Below the pieces are notes generated by a model. That model was not told where the DNA came from. It worked only from the letters and a program-made list of their open reading frames with translations, and searched no databases. This document shows positions 6,784 through 9,767 of a stretch of DNA of 9,767 nucleotides, piece by piece. The position numbers were made by a program, and so were the translations under genes. The DNA comes from JBEEJL01 sp049698095. GTDB taxonomy: Bacteria; Pseudomonadota; Gammaproteobacteria; Burkholderiales; JBEEJL01. Each line of letters starts with the position of its first letter. The first letter of the stretch is position 1. The stretch spans positions 1-9,767 of the forward strand of contig JBAVXA010000268.1 of NCBI GenBank assembly GCA_049698095.1. Direction: 5' to 3'.

Positions 6784-7737
6784 TCAACGTGCGCGGTTTT
6801 TAAAGGGCCTCAACATGGCGCCCAACATCAGCAAAGGCAGCATGGGATCGAACGCGCCGCCCTTGCCCATACTGCAGCCTTTGCTGTCAGTCGTCTTGTC
6901 GGTCGTTCCCCCGGTGTCTTTGCCGGCGTTGGGATCGGCCTGCGTCGGGAGTGTCGGATTGACCGGCGGGCCTTCGGCAGCCGGATTGTTGGGACTGGAG
7001 CCGGCGCCTCTACCGAACAGATATCGCCCTTTGATTCCGGGACAAAGATCATCTGAAGCGTAGCCGACGTACCCCCTTCGATCGCCGCTCACCGTCGGAT
7101 GAAACGCGATATTGAGCTTGCACGTTTGCTTTGCCCCGAGAACTGCTCCGCAACTCGTTGTCGCGGGGTCGATGAAAAAATCCCCTGATGCATGCGCGGC
7201 GAGGGTTTGGCTCGCTGCGGAATCGTTGGTCACGCTGAAGGTTTGCAAGGTGGGATCAGTTGCGCCGACTGTGATATCGGAAAACGTCAACGGTGCAGCC
7301 GGCAAAAAAAGACTGCATTGCGCGACTGGTTCGTTGATGCCGGTCAGCGTAACGGAATGCGGGCTGCCGATTGCGTCGCTATAAAATCGCGCCGAGCCGC
7401 TCGTACCCGGTCTGGTCGAGGGCGTGTACCAGATGTTGAACGTACAGGCCTTTCCCGGCTCAATCGCAGTACAAGGCAAGTCCGGTTTTCTGAAGCAGGC
7501 AACTCCTTCGGTGAAACAGGGATCGCCAAGTGAAAACTCCGGCGGGACTTTCATGTCGGTGAGCGTAAGCGTGGTGCTGCCGGTGTTACTCAGGGTGACG
7601 CGCTTCGGTGCGCTGCTGCTGCTCGTATCCGGGTGGTTGAATTGCAGAACATAAGGCTCGATATTGCCAAGCGGTACCGCGAAGGCTACTTGTGAAAAAC
7701 TGGTAATAATCAGGACTATGAGTCTTTTCGGAGACAT
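6784..7737 (-). CDS. Exported ASH / choice-of-anchor D-like protein with Cys-containing C-terminal sorting signal (paralogue 2)
   Basis: I choose the ATG at 7737 (317 residues) over an in-frame ATG at 7776. The inner start is preceded by TAGG at ribosome-site distance and opens directly into a signal peptide (MSPKRLIVLII, cleavage after AFA at 20). The outer one has no ribosome site and adds 13 residues not seen in the paralogues. Domain 1 (about 21-134) has RVTLSNTGSTTLTLTDM and CTFNIWYTP; about two thirds of its residues equal those of paralogue 1. Domain 2 (about 140-245) ends in CKLNIAFHPTVSGDRRGYV. Conserved cysteines are 73, 81, 89, 98, 141, 196, 206 and 232. The linker ADPNAGKDTGGTTDKTTD is identical to that of paralogue 3. 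The tail KGCSMGKGGAFDPMLPLL, a hydrophobic stretch and a basic end (FKNRAR) form the sorting-type signal with C288. It lies 53 bases after paralogue 3 and is probably in its operon. The ligand or partner is unknown. Confidence 0.83.
   Translation of the reverse strand: MSPKRLIVLIITSFSQVAFAVPLGNIEPYVLQFNHPDTSSSSAPKRVTLSNTGSTTLTLTDMKVPPEFSLGDPCFTEGVACFRKPDLPCTAIEPGKACTFNIWYTPSTRPGTSGSARFYSDAIGSPHSVTLTGINEPVAQCSLFLPAAPLTFSDITVGATDPTLQTFSVTNDSAASQTLAAHASGDFFIDPATTSCGAVLGAKQTCKLNIAFHPTVSGDRRGYVGYASDDLCPGIKGRYLFGRGAGSSPNNPAAEGPPVNPTLPTQADPNAGKDTGGTTDKTTDSKGCSMGKGGAFDPMLPLLMLGAMLRPFKNRAR
6878..6972 (-). repeat. Near-identical linker-coding DNA, copy in paralogue 2
   Basis: These 95 bases align without gaps to 7903-7997 in paralogue 3 with five mismatches (at 6884, 6889, 6945, 6958 and 6969), including 55 consecutive identical bases (6890-6944). 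They code for most of the linker between domain 2 and the C-terminal tail. Sequence on either side diverges quickly between the two genes. Confidence 0.9.
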
Positions 7738-7748
7738 GACAAACCTAT
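7738..7748 (-). promoter_or_regulatory. Ribosome binding site that decides the start of paralogue 2
   Basis: Read on the - strand the bases before the ATG at 7737 are AATAGGTTTGTC, placing TAGG about six bases upstream. The longer in-frame ATG at 7776 is preceded by CTGTCTGCCGG, which has no purine-rich ribosome site. The GATCT plus TAGG arrangement is also found before paralogue 1. Confidence 0.5.
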
Positions 7749-7790
7749 TCGAGATCTTGATGGCGCCGACTACCATCCGGCAGACAGTGT

Positions 7791-8783
7791 TTAATCAAGT
7801 TTGCTTACCCGTTTGCCGCAGTGTCTGTTTAAACTATAAACGGCGATCAGCGTAAGCAGCAGCAGTATCGGATCAAATGCGCCACCGCGTCCGATGGTGC
7901 AACCTTTGATGTCTGTCGTCTTGTCGGTCGTTCCCCCGGTGTCTTTGCCGGCGTTGGGATCGGCCTGCGCCGGGAGTGTCGGGTTGACCGGCGTGCCGGC
8001 ATTTGCCGGCGGATTCAGGTTCGTTCCGCTGCCGAAACCTTGCAACAAAGCATCGGCAAAGCCGCACACATGCGGCAGGTTATTGAAGTAGATATTGCCG
8101 TTGCGCGTGCCGGCGAGAGTCGGATTGAAGGTCACGGTGATATTGCATGCACTGTTGGCGGGCAAAGGAGTGGTGGTGCAATCGTTGGTTTGGCTGAAAT
8201 CGCCATTCACCGAAATGGCCAATGGCAGAGGCGAGGCGCCTGCCGTAATCGGGATGATTTGCGTCGCCACGCTGGCGGCGCCAATTTGCGTGGTGGCAAA
8301 AGAGATAGGCGCCACACTTGAAGTGACTGTACAGGAATTCTGGTTGGTGGTGCCGGTCAGCGCGACAGATGTATTCGAATCCCCCGCGTTCGTCGTAAAT
8401 TGCAGCGATCCGACGGCAGTATATTTCTGTGTCTGATTTATGCCGGGGTCGTTTACCGGTGTATACCACACATTAAAGGTACAGCCTTGGCCGGGGGAAA
8501 TGGTGCTGCAAGGGAGTACCGGCTTGGCGCACCCGCTGGCGCTGTTGTAGCAGGCGTAAGTCGCGCCGAGAGAAAATTCGCCGAAAATTTTCATGTCCCT
8601 GATAACGAGATTCGCATCGCCGGTGTTACTCAGGGTGACTGTTTTCGGCGAGCCGATGGTATTGATGTCCTGCGCGCCGTATTCGAGGCTCGTCGCGCTG
8701 AGATGCCCAAGCGAACCTGCCTGCGCAATCGAGGCACACCCAAGGAACACGAATAATACATATCTATTTGAATAATTTAGCAT
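7791..8783 (-). CDS. Exported ASH / choice-of-anchor D-like protein with Cys-containing C-terminal sorting signal (paralogue 3)
   Basis: A 330-residue protein and probably the first gene of the three-gene - strand unit. The ATG at 8783 follows GGCAGGATATAAAA, a good ribosome site. Residues 1-22 form a signal peptide (cleavage probably after AQA). Domain 1 (about 23-146) has KTVTLSNTGDANLVIRDM and CTFNVWYTP; domain 2 (about 150-252) has ISFATTQIGAASVATQIIPI and CNITVTFNPTLAGTRNGNI, again the ASH / choice-of-anchor D pattern. Cysteines 78, 85, 92, 101, 151, 202, 213 and 240 match those of the two paralogues. The linker (about 260-292) contains the ADPNAGKDTGGTTDKTTD stretch shared with paralogue 2. 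The tail KGCTIGRGGAFDPILLLL carries C295, a hydrophobic stretch and an unusually long basic end (NRHCGKRVSKLD). Such proteins are expected to be exported and then anchored or released by a tail-specific intramembrane protease. No such protease is encoded here, and the biological role is not known. Confidence 0.83.
   Translation of the reverse strand: MLNYSNRYVLFVFLGCASIAQAGSLGHLSATSLEYGAQDINTIGSPKTVTLSNTGDANLVIRDMKIFGEFSLGATYACYNSASGCAKPVLPCSTISPGQGCTFNVWYTPVNDPGINQTQKYTAVGSLQFTTNAGDSNTSVALTGTTNQNSCTVTSSVAPISFATTQIGAASVATQIIPITAGASPLPLAISVNGDFSQTNDCTTTPLPANSACNITVTFNPTLAGTRNGNIYFNNLPHVCGFADALLQGFGSGTNLNPPANAGTPVNPTLPAQADPNAGKDTGGTTDKTTDIKGCTIGRGGAFDPILLLLTLIAVYSLNRHCGKRVSKLD
7903..7997 (-). 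repeat. Near-identical linker-coding DNA, copy in paralogue 3
   Basis: Partner of 6878-6972: 90 of 95 bases match, with a 55-base identical run at 7915-7969. It encodes the same linker peptide in front of the GC-containing tail. Synonymous positions are nearly unchanged here, while domain 2 of the same two genes has diverged so far that only scattered motifs align. Confidence 0.9.
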
Positions 8784-8914
8784 TTTTATATCCTGCCTGG
8801 TGCGCTATCTGGATGAAAAAATCAGTTTATCCTGTCTCGCCCATTCATGCGAATCGACGCCCGTGATAAGATTCGATAAGCCGAAATTCTGAATAATCTA
8901 TCGGGAGAGCCGCC
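8784..8914. promoter_or_regulatory. Divergent intergenic region between paralogue 3 and glyA
   Basis: These 131 bases must hold the promoters for glyA (+) and the paralogue cluster (-). For glyA a weak extended -10 candidate is TG at 8864-8865 followed by TAAGAT at 8867-8872, with a poor -35 (TTCATG, 8844-8849) 17 bases upstream. GATAAG occurs twice as a direct repeat (8865-8870 and 8875-8880). The glyA ribosome site GGGAGAG is at 8903-8909. For the - strand the ribosome site AGGAT lies just before 8783. Neither promoter is convincing by sequence alone, and I see no riboswitch. Confidence 0.3.
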
Positions 8915-9767
8915 ATGTTCCACGCCAAAAATACCATTGCACATATCGACCCCGTACTTTGGGACGCCATGCAAGCCGAGACCCAGCGGCAGGAAGACCA
9001 TATCGAATTGATCGCATCGGAAAATTACACCAGCCCTGCAGTAATGGAAGCACAGGGCTCAGTGCTGACCAACAAATACGCCGAAGGATATCCGGGCAAG
9101 CGTTATTACGGCGGCTGTGAGTTTGTCGATATTGCGGAGCAGCTCGCCATCGACCGTGTAAAAGAATTGTTCGGCGCGAAGTTTGCCAACGTGCAGGCGC
9201 ATTCCGGCTCGCAGGCAAATCAGGCGGTGTATAACGCCGTGCTCAAACCCGGCGATACCATGCTCGGCATGTCGCTCGCGCACGGCGGGCATTTGACCCA
9301 TGGCGCGAGCGTCAACTCGAGCGGAAAAATTTATCACGGCGTCGCCTACGGTTTGAACGACAAAGAGGAAATCGATTACGACCAGGTCGCGCAGCTCGCG
9401 GCTGAGCACAAGCCGAAGATCGTCGTCGCCGGTGCGTCGGCTTATTCGCTGCACATCGACTTCAAACGCTTCCGTGAAATCGCCGACAGCGTAGGCGCGT
9501 ATTTGCTGGTCGATATGGCACATTACGCCGGGTTGATCGCGGCAAAATATTACCCCAGCCCGGTCGGCATTGCCGACTTTGTCACCAGCACGACGCACAA
9601 GACCCTGCGCGGCCCGCGCGGCGGCATCGTGCTGACAGAGAAGGAAGAGCTTGCCAAGCTGATCAACTCGGCGATATTCCCCGGCATTCAGGGCGGGCCG
9701 CTGATGCACGTCATCGCCGGCAAAGCGGTGGCCTTCAAAGAAGCCATGACCAAGGAATTCCGCGACT
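8915..9767 (+). CDS. glyA: Serine hydroxymethyltransferase, 3'-truncated by window edge
   Basis: A pyridoxal-phosphate enzyme that converts serine and tetrahydrofolate to glycine and 5,10-methylenetetrahydrofolate, the main cytoplasmic source of one-carbon units. The ATG at 8915 follows GGGAGAG by five bases, and the frame is open to the window end: 284 complete codons of about 415. Conserved blocks include HIELIASENYTSPAVM (S35), NKYAEGYPGKRYYGGCE (Y55, E57), AHSGSQAN, LAHGGHLTHG (H126), VDMAHYAGL (D200), the PLP-lysine motif TTHKTLRGPRGG with K229 at exactly the E. coli number, and GGPLMHVIAGKAVA near the end. The start MFHAKNTIAHIDPVLWDAM resembles the short N-terminus of betaproteobacterial GlyA. 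The gene is divergent from the paralogue cluster and not functionally linked to it. The antisense frames overlapping it are shadows. Confidence 0.97.
   Translation, partial: MFHAKNTIAHIDPVLWDAMQAETQRQEDHIELIASENYTSPAVMEAQGSVLTNKYAEGYPGKRYYGGCEFVDIAEQLAIDRVKELFGAKFANVQAHSGSQANQAVYNAVLKPGDTMLGMSLAHGGHLTHGASVNSSGKIYHGVAYGLNDKEEIDYDQVAQLAAEHKPKIVVAGASAYSLHIDFKRFREIADSVGAYLLVDMAHYAGLIAAKYYPSPVGIADFVTSTTHKTLRGPRGGIVLTEKEELAKLINSAIFPGIQGGPLMHVIAGKAVAFKEAMTKEFRD

Noticed and set aside
7738..7776. Longer start for paralogue 2 at 7776
   Set aside because: It has no ribosome site and adds 13 residues ahead of a signal peptide that otherwise starts at the second ATG with TAGG upstream.
7995..8010. GCCGGC-ATTT-GCCGGC inverted repeat
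   Set aside because: GCCGGC is self-complementary and the stretch lies inside the paralogue 3 linker coding Ala/Gly/Asn codons; probably composition rather than a site.
8735..8738. Lipobox-like FLGC in the signal peptide of paralogue 3
   Set aside because: The residues before Cys16 are F-L-G, a poor lipobox, the other two copies have no cysteine there, and a normal signal-peptidase site (AQA) follows.
9059..9709. Antisense frame of 216 codons at the right edge
   Set aside because: It is the shadow of glyA, whose + strand reading is open to the window end with all PLP-enzyme motifs.

Overview
The window looks like a chromosomal segment of a proteobacterium, probably a betaproteobacterium. 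The reasons are the rnr-rlmB pair, a glyA that opens with the MF..K-type N-terminus I associate with betaproteobacteria, moderate GC (about 45-65% in the 60-base lines I counted) and strong Shine-Dalgarno sites on several genes. The class is an inference; I could not run a taxonomic search.

Left part (1-5390, all + strand): the 3' three quarters of rnr (RNase R, cut by the left edge); rlmB (23S rRNA Gm2251 2'-O-methyltransferase, TTG start) 34 bases later; then, after a 112-base gap holding an AT-rich promoter-like stretch, a 917-residue exported M16 zinc peptidase made of a catalytic half fused to a half without the zinc motif.

Middle (5391-5672): a 282-base gap between convergent genes, packed with repeats. 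It holds a purine-rich heptamer array, a short palindromic element around CCGAGCGTAGCGAGG, a segment containing CTCTGTGTCTCCGTGG, and a 99-base imperfect inverted repeat that could fold into a long hairpin. None encodes a protein; they resemble dispersed REP/MITE-like intergenic elements.

Right-centre (5673-8783, all - strand): three tandem paralogues, transcribed right to left. Each has a signal peptide, two cysteine-rich Ig-like beta domains of the ASH / choice-of-anchor D kind, a low-complexity linker, and a C-terminal sorting-type tail with the pattern G-C-[AST]-[IM]-G-x-x-G-x-[FI]-D-P, a hydrophobic stretch and basic residues. Eight extracytoplasmic cysteines plus the tail cysteine are conserved in all three. 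This is the most interesting part: a small family of exported, probably surface-anchored proteins processed by a system not encoded here. Similarity between the paralogues is mosaic: copies 1 and 2 match best in the first domain, while copies 2 and 3 share a nearly identical linker at DNA level.

Right edge (8915-9767, + strand): the 5' two thirds of glyA (serine hydroxymethyltransferase), open to the window end and divergent from the paralogue cluster. The cluster and its repeats therefore sit between housekeeping genes, as accessory cargo would. I see no tRNA, rRNA, CRISPR array, transposase or integrase.
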